A stretch of 8,323 nucleotides of DNA from an uncultured Erysipelotrichaceae bacterium (GCA_947573745.1 CANPGX010000038.1:1-8323); one strand, 5' to 3'. Positions 1 through 6,228 are shown, numbered from the stretch's first letter. Translations and numbers: made by a program. The notes: generated from the sequence alone by a model not told the origin.

Positions 1-995
1 GCTTGTGTTTGAATTTCAAAGATTTCTTTACAACGTTTTTCACGTAATAATTCATTTGCAGGAACAAAAGGATAAGGTGAATAATGACGTGTTAATGTGG
101 TTGGGGTAAGAGGCATATCAAAATAGATCACGTCCATATCACAAGCATTTTTAAATGTATTTGTCTGAAGACGTTCTTGTTGGAGCTTAGCGACATCAAT
201 TTCACTATAAATGATTTCAGGCTCAAATCCTTTAGACTCGTTGAGTAGTGTTCCATTTTCATAGATAAGATGATGGCCACTAAAAACAACATCGCTGGTT
301 GATTCGCCAGCCCCCGCATTAGCAAGAATATACGCTGCATTTAAACGAGCGGATTGACTAGATACTAATAGATGTCGATAATCTTTTTTGGTTGTTAGTT
401 CATTGCTGGCAGAACAATTAACGAGAATAGTTGCGCCATTTAAGGCTAGTTTTGTGCTAGGCGGGTTAGGCACCCATAAATCTTCACAAATTTCAATTCC
501 TATACACATATTTTCATCTTGAATATTTGTCAAGAGAAGATTTTTTCCAAATGGCACCCATTGACCATTAAATAAGATATTTTCATTCTCTTCAGGTGCC
601 GTTTCAAAGAAACGCGCTTCATAGAATTCGTGGTAGTTAGGAAGGTATGTTTTAGGAACAAAAGCAAGGATCTCTCCACGATAAAGAACAGCTGCACAAT
701 TATATAATTTATGTCTTACTTCTAGAGGTAGTCCAAGAATAATGACCATGTCCATATCTTGGGTTTCTTTAAGTAATGCAATAAGTTGATTTTTGGCTGC
801 TGATCTTAAAGTTTTTTGGAAGAAAAGATCCTGACAACTATAACCTGTTAAAACAAGTTCACTAAAAACAAGAACTTTTGTTTCTTGCTGATAAGCATGC
901 TGAATGGCTTGAAGTATTTCATCATGATTTGCTTGGCAATTAGCTAGATGCATATCGATAGATGCAGCAGCGACTTTGATATAACCATCTTTCAT
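1..995 (-). CDS. nadE: glutamine-dependent NAD+ synthetase, N-terminal part (partial)
   Basis: This gene encodes the last step of NAD+ synthesis: ATP-dependent amidation of deamido-NAD+ using ammonia released from glutamine. The frame is open from ATG 995 to the left edge (331 codons), so only the nitrilase-type glutaminase domain is seen; the C-terminal synthetase domain would lie outside. The nitrilase triad is visible: E46 in VFSELVLTGYS, K115 in FVPKTYLPNYHEFYE and C170 in IGIEICEDLWVP. NCSASNE (193-199) and the YSCQDLF stretch are also typical of bacterial NadE. Spacing between triad residues matches what I recall for the M. tuberculosis enzyme (E52, K121, C176), a constant offset of six. 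ATG 995 is preceded by AGAGGG at a suitable distance and by a good promoter. I am sure of the family; NadE fits better than a stand-alone nitrilase because of the length beyond the glutaminase core. Confidence 0.93.
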   Translation of the reverse strand, partial: MKDGYIKVAAASIDMHLANCQANHDEILQAIQHAYQQETKVLVFSELVLTGYSCQDLFFQKTLRSAAKNQLIALLKETQDMDMVIILGLPLEVRHKLYNCAAVLYRGEILAFVPKTYLPNYHEFYEARFFETAPEENENILFNGQWVPFGKNLLLTNIQDENMCIGIEICEDLWVPNPPSTKLALNGATILVNCSASNELTTKKDYRHLLVSSQSARLNAAYILANAGAGESTSDVVFSGHHLIYENGTLLNESKGFEPEIIYSEIDVAKLQQERLQTNTFKNACDMDVIYFDMPLTPTTLTRHYSPYPFVPANELLREKRCKEIFEIQTQ

Positions 996-1027
996 TTTTA
1001 AACCCTCTTTCTTTTATAATTGGCTTT

Positions 1028-1057
1028 ATTATAACATACTTTATAAGAATGTGTTAA
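1028..1057 (-). promoter_or_regulatory. nadE promoter
   Basis: Read on the minus strand, TTAACA (1057-1052) and a perfect TATAAT (1033-1028) are 18 bp apart. This predicts a transcript start near 1021 and a short leader of about 25 nt before ATG 995. It overlaps almost completely with the divergent promoter of the zinc-ribbon gene. Confidence 0.6.
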
Positions 1058-1060
1058 AAT
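1031..1060 (+). promoter_or_regulatory. promoter of the zinc-ribbon/hydrolase unit
   Basis: ATAACA (1031-1036) and TAAAAT (1055-1060) are 18 bp apart, and TGT just before the -10 makes it an extended -10. The predicted start, near 1067, would fall in or next to the ribosome-binding site. An alternative, TTGGCT (1020-1025) with 16 bp to TATAAG (1042-1047), would give a slightly longer leader. The sequence alone does not decide between them. Confidence 0.4.
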
Positions 1061-1079
1061 AAAACGGGGAGTGGTGAAA

Positions 1080-1463
1080 ATGGAATGTCGGCATTGTCAT
1101 CAATCAGTAGATGATATAGATTATTATTGTCGTTGGTGTGGATATCCGTTACAAGGGATTGATTTTAAAAAGAAATTTTATGGTTTATGGGCTATGGTAG
1201 GGATAGCGTTATTATGGATTACATATATCGTTTTATTTTTTGTTTATCAAGCATTATTTATTCGTGCATGGATGGTACAATTAGTTTTTTTTATCGCAAC
1301 ACTTATTTTTTTAGGGCTGTCGATCGTAGGGATTGTTCATGCAACAAAATGTAAAAAATTTTTAAACCATCTTTATGGGCTAGCAACATCGATTGTGGCT
1401 TGTTCGCTAGCTGGAAGTTTAATTTTATGTGAAATGATATTGATCATTTTATCATGGATTTAA
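1080..1463 (+). CDS. zinc-ribbon membrane protein of unknown function
   Basis: This is a 127-residue protein of unknown function. Residues C3, C6, C17 and C20 form two CxxC pairs 10 residues apart, a typical cytoplasmic zinc ribbon of the kind often found at the N-terminus of small Bacillota membrane proteins. Three hydrophobic segments follow, about 29-53, 58-84 and 98-126, and the last runs to the C-terminus. ATG 1080 is chosen over in-frame GTG codons at 1071 and 1074 because GGGGAG (1066-1071) lies 8 nt before it, whereas the GTGs overlap that site. The stop codon TAA (1461-1463) overlaps the AAGGAG ribosome-binding site of the next gene, so the two are probably translationally coupled. 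I do not recognise a named family. The zinc ribbon and membrane topology are seen; any role in sensing or protein contact would be a guess. Confidence 0.8.
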   Translation: MECRHCHQSVDDIDYYCRWCGYPLQGIDFKKKFYGLWAMVGIALLWITYIVLFFVYQALFIRAWMVQLVFFIATLIFLGLSIVGIVHATKCKKFLNHLYGLATSIVACSLAGSLILCEMILIILSWI

Positions 1464-1472
1464 GGAGCGTAT

Positions 1473-2177
1473 ATGGAACAAAAATATATTCATGGGATAT
1501 CCTTGGCTTATCAAGTGATAGGACAAGGAGAAAAAACCATTTTATGTCTTCATGGATATCGTCATCATCATGATATCTTTGAGAAAATGGTTGGAAGATT
1601 AGCTCTAACATATCGTTTTATATTGGTGGATGCACGTGGTTATGGACAATCAAAATTAGGAAAAGAAGCTATGTCTTTAGATTTAATAAAAGAAGATATC
1701 TTAGCCTTGATGGAAAGCTTAGGTATCAAGACATATTCTATTCTTGGTTGGAGTGAGGGGGCTAAAATTGCTTTAAAAATGGCAATGAATGAGCCCAATA
1801 TAGAAAGCCTTATACTGATGAGCCCGAGTTTAAGTTTTAAGATGTATAAATCTTATTTTAAAATTCCTTTTTTAATCAGGTATTTGTGTTTGCTACCCTT
1901 GTGCTTGTATCATCCAGGGGCCCGGTTAGAACGTAAAAAGATGTCATTGTTGATGGAAAATACTCATATCACTTTAGAAGATCTTCAACATATTAGAATA
2001 CCTGTAGCCCTATTTAATGGAGAATATGATATTGTACAACCATGTCATAGTATCCATATCGCATCATCTTTGCCATATTGTCATAGAGAAGAAATCAAAG
2101 ATGCTGGTTATGATATGTTGATACCGCTGAATGAAACTCTTTTTAATAAAATAAAGTTATTTTTAGATTGTTTGTAA
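1473..2177 (+). CDS. alpha/beta hydrolase fold protein, catalytic His apparently replaced
   Basis: This 234-residue cytoplasmic protein has the alpha/beta hydrolase fold. The order is clear: oxyanion-hole strand LCLHGY (24-29), VDARGYGQS (52-60), nucleophile elbow GWSEG (92-96, Ser94) and the acid loop NGEYDIVQP (Asp186). A short lid lies at about 119-172. At the usual catalytic histidine site, normally a GxGH motif near the C-terminus, the protein reads KDAGYDMLIP, so Tyr213 (TAT, 2109-2111) stands where His is expected. It may therefore be a poor enzyme, a non-catalytic protein, or use another His such as H196 or H204. ATG 1473 has AAGGAG 5 nt upstream, overlapping the stop of the zinc-ribbon gene. 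Substrate unknown; members include esterases, lipases and peptidases. Confidence 0.88.
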   Translation: MEQKYIHGISLAYQVIGQGEKTILCLHGYRHHHDIFEKMVGRLALTYRFILVDARGYGQSKLGKEAMSLDLIKEDILALMESLGIKTYSILGWSEGAKIALKMAMNEPNIESLILMSPSLSFKMYKSYFKIPFLIRYLCLLPLCLYHPGARLERKKMSLLMENTHITLEDLQHIRIPVALFNGEYDIVQPCHSIHIASSLPYCHREEIKDAGYDMLIPLNETLFNKIKLFLDCL

Positions 2178-2179
2178 AT

Positions 2180-2202
2180 AAAAACAATCTATTTTTGTTT
2201 TT
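2180..2202 (+). terminator. weak A/T hairpin just after the hydrolase gene
   Basis: AAAAACAA (2180-2187) pairs with TTGTTTTT (2195-2202) around a 7-nt loop, beginning right after the hydrolase stop codon. With only one G-C pair it is at best a leaky terminator. The stronger structure at 2263-2306 probably ends the transcript. Confidence 0.25.
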
Positions 2203-2221
2203 TAAATATTTTTAAAAAATA

Positions 2222-2250
2222 TTGATTTTCTATCTTATATCATGTATGAT
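2222..2250 (+). promoter_or_regulatory. possible promoter directly before a terminator
   Basis: TTGATT (2222-2227) and TATGAT (2245-2250) are 17 bp apart, predicting a start near 2257, only about 6 bp before the terminator hairpin. Such matches arise by chance in AT-rich DNA. If it is active, the product would be a roughly 50-nt RNA made almost entirely of the terminator. Confidence 0.25.
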
Positions 2251-2262
2251 TAGAATAATATT

Positions 2263-2306
2263 AAAAAAGCCTCATAAGAAGGTTAGCTTCTTTTCGGGCT
2301 TTTTTT
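2263..2306 (+). terminator. rho-independent terminator of the zinc-ribbon/hydrolase unit
   Basis: AAAAAAGCC (2263-2271) pairs with GGCTTTTTT (2297-2305). Inside, AAGAAG (2276-2281) pairs with CTTCTT (2287-2292), separated from the outer stem by a 4/4 internal loop. The 3' arm runs into a T tract ending at 2306. It lies about 85 nt after the hydrolase stop and ahead of the oppA promoter. Confidence 0.8.
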
Positions 2307-2356
2307 GTTTTAAAATTAAAAATAATATATTTTTTTTGAAAAAATAAAAAAATATA

Positions 2357-2385
2357 TTGAAAATATGATAAATATAGTGTATAGT
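2357..2385 (+). promoter_or_regulatory. oppA promoter
   Basis: TTGAAA (2357-2362) and TATAGT (2380-2385) are 17 bp apart in an A/T-rich setting. The predicted transcript start is near 2392, giving an 80-nt leader that opens with the hairpin at 2393-2424. Confidence 0.6.
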
Positions 2386-2392
2386 CTATATC

Positions 2393-2424
2393 AATTAAGG
2401 AAATGAAATGTTTTTTCCTTAATT
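2393..2424 (+). promoter_or_regulatory. perfect 11-bp inverted repeat at the predicted oppA mRNA 5' end
   Basis: AATTAAGGAAA (2393-2403) and TTTCCTTAATT (2414-2424) are perfect reverse complements around a 10-nt loop. No T tract follows, so it is not a standard terminator. Its place right at the predicted transcript start suits either an mRNA-stabilising 5' hairpin or an operator bound by a dimeric regulator. Confidence 0.5.
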
Positions 2425-2474
2425 TATAAAATAACATCGATTTTTTATAAAATATGAAAAAGGGAGGGGAAGAT

Positions 2475-4133
2475 ATGAAAAAGTTGATGAAAGTTTTATT
2501 GTCTTTGATATTACTGGTTGTTGCTTTTGGATGTCAAGCGTCGAAAGAGCCATCTACCGGTGAAAAAAAGACAGAAATTAACGTTGCATTAGGAGGAAAA
2601 CCGAGTGATATGGATCCAGTGCTCTGTGGGGATGCCATTTCAAATTATGTCCAAGTGCAATTATATGAAGGACTCTATCGTTATCAAAAAGATGGTAGTG
2701 CAACTAAACGATTAGCTAAGGAAACGGTTGTCAGTGACGATGGTCTTACTTATACGATCACGATTGTAGATGATGCTTTATGGTCAGATGGACAGCCTGT
2801 AACGGCACATGATTTTGAATATGGTGTTAAACGTATTTTGCATATGGCGAATACTGCTGGTTCAGATGCAAGTTATATGCAATTAATCACAGATTATGTT
2901 GCGGGAGCTCAAGAGGCGCGTGATCAAGATTTATCTGTAGCGCAAATGAATGATGTTGGATATAAAGCATTAGATGATCATACGATTCAAATTACTTTGA
3001 AAAAAGTAACACCTTATTATGAACAATTACTAGCAAATGGCGTTTACTATCCTGCTAGAGCTGATTTTGCTTTAGAAACTGGCGATATGACTTGGGGAAA
3101 TAGTGCAGATTGTCCATATAATGGTCCATTTAAAGTACAATCAGTGGATACAGATAGCCAGATTGTTCTTGTAAAAAATGATCAGTATCGTTTTGCTTCA
3201 GATGTGGAATTGACAAAAGTGACCTTTAAAGTTATGGAAGACATGGAAGCTCAATTTGCAGCTTTCCAAACTGGAGAAATTGATTTTGCGACAAGTGTTA
3301 ATACTGAAACTGTTTTAACTTATGAAAATCAAGATGCAGTGTGGTCTATTGATCCATTTATTGTTAATTATTATGTGATGATTAATGCTAAAAACACGAG
3401 TGAGAGTGTCAATGGTGAAGCCTTAAAAGATGTTAGAGTACGTCAGGCATTATCTTATGCTGCTGATCGTCAAGCTATTTTAAAAGCAGCAGGTGCTGGT
3501 GACTATTATTATGAATTAAATGGTTTCTTACCAAAAGGTATTCCAGATCCAGCAGGTGGCGATTTCCGTGAAAATGCTGATAAAGAAGAAAAATATGCAA
3601 CTTATGATTTAGAAAAAGCAAAACAATTATTAAAAGAAGCTGGTTATGATGAAAGTCATCCATTAAAATTAGAATACTATTATAATCAATCAACAATGCA
3701 TAATACAGCTGCAGAAAGTATTCAAGCTTCTTGGAAATTAGCTGGTATTGATGTTCAATTAAGAACAAATGATGTTTCTACATTCTTCAGTGAAAGAGCA
3801 TCTGGTAAGTTCGAATTAGCTAGACATGCTATGTCAGCTGACTACAATGATCCAAATGCTTACTTAGATATGTATTTAACAGTGACTCAGACAACACCTG
3901 CTGTCAGTGATGCTCATTATGATGAACTTTTAGCTCGTGCTAATTCTGAAATGGATCCAGTTAAACGTTCTGAATTATTACATGAAGCAGAACATTATCT
4001 AATTGCTGAACAAATGTATGTTATTCCTCTATTTGGATATAGTACACCATATTTATTAAATCCAAACTTTACAGCTCCTTCAAGCTCTCCAGATGGACAT
4101 GTTTATTTATCTGGTGTAAGTTATAAAGGTTAA
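2475..4133 (+). CDS. oppA: peptide ABC transporter substrate-binding lipoprotein, OppA/DppA family
   Basis: This 552-residue extracytoplasmic lipoprotein captures oligopeptides for an ABC importer. The signal peptide has a KKLMK start, a hydrophobic core (7-18) and Cys20 in VAFGC, a lipobox with an unusual Phe at -2. The solute-binding family 5 domain fills the rest: LYEGLYRY (63-70), the signature VSDDGLTYT followed by WSDGQPVTAHDF (103-114), and VRQALSYAADRQAI around residue 320. ATG 2475 is preferred to the in-frame ATG at 2454 because GGAGGG (2463-2468) lies 6 nt before it and the shorter form starts like a normal signal peptide. It has its own promoter and terminator, with no permease or ATPase genes nearby, so it probably works with a transporter encoded elsewhere. 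Peptide preference cannot be read; the oppA symbol denotes family only. Confidence 0.92.
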   Translation: MKKLMKVLLSLILLVVAFGCQASKEPSTGEKKTEINVALGGKPSDMDPVLCGDAISNYVQVQLYEGLYRYQKDGSATKRLAKETVVSDDGLTYTITIVDDALWSDGQPVTAHDFEYGVKRILHMANTAGSDASYMQLITDYVAGAQEARDQDLSVAQMNDVGYKALDDHTIQITLKKVTPYYEQLLANGVYYPARADFALETGDMTWGNSADCPYNGPFKVQSVDTDSQIVLVKNDQYRFASDVELTKVTFKVMEDMEAQFAAFQTGEIDFATSVNTETVLTYENQDAVWSIDPFIVNYYVMINAKNTSESVNGEALKDVRVRQALSYAADRQAILKAAGAGDYYYELNGFLPKGIPDPAGGDFRENADKEEKYATYDLEKAKQLLKEAGYDESHPLKLEYYYNQSTMHNTAAESIQASWKLAGIDVQLRTNDVSTFFSERASGKFELARHAMSADYNDPNAYLDMYLTVTQTTPAVSDAHYDELLARANSEMDPVKRSELLHEAEHYLIAEQMYVIPLFGYSTPYLLNPNFTAPSSSPDGHVYLSGVSYKG

Positions 4134-4140
4134 TAAATAG

Positions 4141-4172
4141 AAAAAGGAACTCTAACGAGTTCCCTTTTTTTT
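4141..4172. terminator. bidirectional terminator shared by oppA and coaX
   Basis: GGAACTC (4146-4152) pairs with GAGTTCC (4157-4163) around a TAAC loop, flanked by A5 (4141-4145) and T8 (4165-4172, after one unpaired C). It can therefore stop transcription from both sides. The last codons and stop of coaX (TAG, complement of 4152-4154) lie inside it, so the stem is also coding sequence. Confidence 0.85.
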
Positions 4173-4931
4173 GTTATAATCATAGATACATTTTAAACCT
4201 TTGAAGACCAAATCACGATCATAGATTTGAATGAGATCAGTTTCATTAGCAATGATACGTCCTAAACCACCTGTAGCAATGACTTTAAAGTCCGTTTTCA
4301 TTTCTTTTTGGAATGTTTTAATCATATATTCGGTCTGTCCAATATAACCATAAACAATCCCTGCTTGCATACCATCAATGGTATTTTTAGCAAGAATATG
4401 ATCTGGTTTTTTAATCGCTATCTCAGGTAATTGTGCTGCTTGACTTGATAAAGCTTGTGCTGTGATTTCAATACCAGCAGCGATGACCCCTCCTAAAAAC
4501 TCCCCTTTTTCATTAATATAATCAAAAGTGGTTGCAGTTCCAAAGTCGATCACAAGTGCAGGACCACCATAGATATAGTAGACACCAGCAGCATCAACAA
4601 TACGATCAACGCCTAGAGATTTAGGATTGTCAGTCCTAATGGCAATACCTGTTTTCATACCAGGGCCTACAATTAAGGGCTCTTTTTTTAAATATTTTCT
4701 AATAGCATTCGTAAAAGAATACATGATTTTTGGTACGACACTTGAAATGATCACATCTTCAATTTGTTCTATTTGAATGTGTGCATGATTTAAAAATTCA
4801 ATAATTTTCATTCCAAATTCATCAGATGTTCTAGACATTTTTGTTGTTAAACGATAGTTTGCAACAAGGGTATCTTCTTGATAAAAACCTAGTGTGATAT
4901 TTGTATTTCCAACATCAATGACAGCTAACAT
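4152..4931 (-). CDS. coaX: type III pantothenate kinase
   Basis: CoaX phosphorylates pantothenate with ATP, the first committed step of CoA synthesis. Type III enzymes belong to the ASKHA fold, need a monovalent cation and, unlike CoaA, are generally not inhibited by CoA. The 259 residues match the usual length. Visible motifs are the phosphate-binding loop VIDVGNTNITLGFY (4-17), GVDR (107-110, Asp109 as likely catalytic base), IDFGTATTFDYI (128-139), GGVIAAGI (147-154) and TGGLGR (220-225). The ATG at 4931 has GGAGGAG just upstream, within the end of coaBC; the reading frames overlap by 17 bases, so translation is probably coupled. The C-terminal NKKKGTR is encoded by an A8 run and the shared terminator stem. 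Product of this gene feeds PPAT-independent steps carried out by CoaBC next door. Confidence 0.95.
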   Translation of the reverse strand: MLAVIDVGNTNITLGFYQEDTLVANYRLTTKMSRTSDEFGMKIIEFLNHAHIQIEQIEDVIISSVVPKIMYSFTNAIRKYLKKEPLIVGPGMKTGIAIRTDNPKSLGVDRIVDAAGVYYIYGGPALVIDFGTATTFDYINEKGEFLGGVIAAGIEITAQALSSQAAQLPEIAIKKPDHILAKNTIDGMQAGIVYGYIGQTEYMIKTFQKEMKTDFKVIATGGLGRIIANETDLIQIYDRDLVFKGLKCIYDYNKKKGTR

Positions 4932-6120
4932 TTTTCTCCTCCATTAAAGCAATAATTTCATATAAAATGGAACGTGATAGTTCTTTTTTAGAAAGCATAG
5001 GTAGTTTTTGATAACTATCTTTTTTAATGATGGTGACGACATTTGTGTCCTTTAGAAAACCGGCCCCTTCTTCAAATAAATTATTTGCAATCAGTAAATC
5101 ACAATGCTTATCTTTTAATTTTTGAGTAGCATGTTCCAATAAGTTTTCAGTTTCCATAGCAAATCCACATAAGATTTGGTGATCCTTTTTATGTTCACCT
5201 AAATAAGCTAAAATATCTGGATTTTGGGTGCATTCGATGGATAAAGTTTCACCTTTTTTCTTAATTTTTTCGGTTGTATAAATCGTCGGACGATAATCCC
5301 CTACAGCGGCAGCTTTAATGATAATATCTTGTTGTGGTGCTTGTTTTTTAATGGCTTCAAACATATCTAATGCAGATGTCACATCAATGATATGAACACC
5401 ATAAGGTGCTTCTAATGAAACTGGGCCAGAAACTAAAGTCACATCTGCTCCCATAGCTTTAGCTTGTTGTGCTAAATGATAACCCATTTTTCCACTGGAA
5501 TGATTAGAGATGAAGCGTACAGGGTCAATACTCTCTATCGTAGGGCCAGCACTGATCAGAACTTTTTTTCCTAATAGTGGCTTATCTGATAGAGCTATTT
5601 CTATGGCTTGTAATAAGTCAGGCAGTGGGGCTAGTTTACCATTACCTTGGTCGCCACAAGCCAGTCTTCCTGTGGTAGGTTCAATGATTTGTATTTTTAA
5701 TTCTTTTAATAAAGTAATATTTCTTTGTGTCACAGGGTTTTCATACATGTGAACATTCATGGCTGGAGCAACAAGAATAGGACAAGTGCAAGCCAAAAGA
5801 GTAGATGTTAACATATCATCGGCTAATCCATGAGCCATTTTAGCAATGACATTGGCGGAAGCGGGTGCTACTAAGACAACATCTGCCTGTTTAGCAAGAG
5901 AAATATGTTTCACATCAAAAGTTTCTTCGCGTTCAAAGGTATCTACGTAAACCTTATGTTTTGTGAGTGTTTCAAAAGTCATAGGTGCAATGAACTGTGT
6001 TGCATTTTTTGTCATGATCACATCAACATGATAATCTAACTTAACGAGATCACTAACAAGTTGTGCTATTTTAAAAGCTGCAATACTACCCGTGATACCA
6101 ATAAGAATATGTTTTTTCAT
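4915..6120 (-). CDS. coaBC: bifunctional phosphopantothenoylcysteine decarboxylase / phosphopantothenate-cysteine ligase
   Basis: CoaBC (Dfp) joins cysteine to 4'-phosphopantothenate using CTP, then decarboxylates the product to 4'-phosphopantetheine. The 401-residue protein has both halves. The N-terminal FMN-binding CoaC domain shows GITGSIAAFK (8-17), His72 in KHISLAKQAD, PAMN (119-122) and Cys155 in GRLACGDQGNGK. The CoaB domain, from about 185, shows AGPTIESIDPVRFISN (191-206), HSSGKMG and the lysine-rich EKIKKK (284-289). These fit the residues I recall for E. coli Dfp (H75, N125, C158, N210, K289) with a steady offset of 3-4. ATG 6120 is preceded by AAGGAG with 6 nt spacing. An in-frame ATG at 6159 is inside the leader hairpin and lacks a ribosome-binding site. 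It is first in an operon with coaX; its leader looks regulatory. Confidence 0.96.
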   Translation of the reverse strand: MKKHILIGITGSIAAFKIAQLVSDLVKLDYHVDVIMTKNATQFIAPMTFETLTKHKVYVDTFEREETFDVKHISLAKQADVVLVAPASANVIAKMAHGLADDMLTSTLLACTCPILVAPAMNVHMYENPVTQRNITLLKELKIQIIEPTTGRLACGDQGNGKLAPLPDLLQAIEIALSDKPLLGKKVLISAGPTIESIDPVRFISNHSSGKMGYHLAQQAKAMGADVTLVSGPVSLEAPYGVHIIDVTSALDMFEAIKKQAPQQDIIIKAAAVGDYRPTIYTTEKIKKKGETLSIECTQNPDILAYLGEHKKDHQILCGFAMETENLLEHATQKLKDKHCDLLIANNLFEEGAGFLKDTNVVTIIKKDSYQKLPMLSKKELSRSILYEIIALMEEKNVSCH

Positions 6121-6138
6121 GGTAATCTCCTTTAATAA

Positions 6139-6172
6139 AAAAGTATCTAAAAGATGCATTTTAGATACTTTT
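6139..6172 (-). terminator. terminator-like hairpin in the coaBC leader (candidate attenuator)
   Basis: Read as minus-strand RNA, AAAAGTATCTAAAA (6172-6159) and TTTTAGATACTTTT (6152-6139) form a perfect 14-bp stem with a 6-nt loop. The stem continues into six consecutive T's in all, just before the AAGGAG of coaBC. No gene lies upstream on this strand for it to terminate, so it is best read as an attenuator inside the coaBC leader. The stem has only two G-C pairs, so its strength is uncertain. Confidence 0.55.
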
Positions 6173-6189
6173 AATCACTATCATCATGT

Positions 6190-6208
6190 AAAGTATATGT
6201 CTAAAATG
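6190..6208 (-). promoter_or_regulatory. candidate antiterminator segment of the coaBC leader
   Basis: The plus-strand sequence AAAGTATATGTCTAAAATG (6190-6208) repeats the 5' arm of the leader hairpin with a 4-base insertion. In the RNA, 6208-6201 can pair with 6157-6164 (8 bp) and 6196-6190 with 6165-6171 (7 bp), leaving a 4-nt bulge. That pairing would consume the 5' arm of the terminator hairpin, so the two folds exclude each other. The signal that would choose between them is unknown. Confidence 0.45.
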
Positions 6209-6228
6209 ATCACATCTTTATCATGATT

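Noticed and set aside
128..340. 70-codon minus-strand open frame in the nadE region.
   Set aside because: It is in a different frame from the clearly conserved NadE reading and lacks a ribosome-binding site.
2454..2474. Start of oppA at the upstream ATG 2454.
   Set aside because: It would place the Shine-Dalgarno sequence inside the coding region and add MKKGGED before a complete signal peptide; no ribosome-binding site precedes it.
3475..3768. 97-codon open frame antisense to oppA.
   Set aside because: It is the shadow of a strongly biased coding region, has low-complexity composition (many L, H, N and I) and no start signals.
5510..5752. 80-codon open frame on the plus strand inside coaBC.
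   Set aside because: It is wholly antisense to conserved CoaBC motifs, with no ribosome-binding site or recognisable domain.
6121..6159. Longer coaBC protein starting at ATG 6159 (13 extra residues).
   Set aside because: That ATG lies in the leader hairpin and has no Shine-Dalgarno before it, whereas ATG 6120 has AAGGAG at good spacing and begins the normal CoaC N-terminus.
6161..6187. Eight-codon leader peptide (MMIVIKSI) in the coaBC leader, ending in the 5' arm of the terminator hairpin, possible peptide-based attenuation.
   Set aside because: There is no ribosome-binding site before its ATG, and short open frames are common in AT-rich leaders. Kept only as a note to the attenuator finding.
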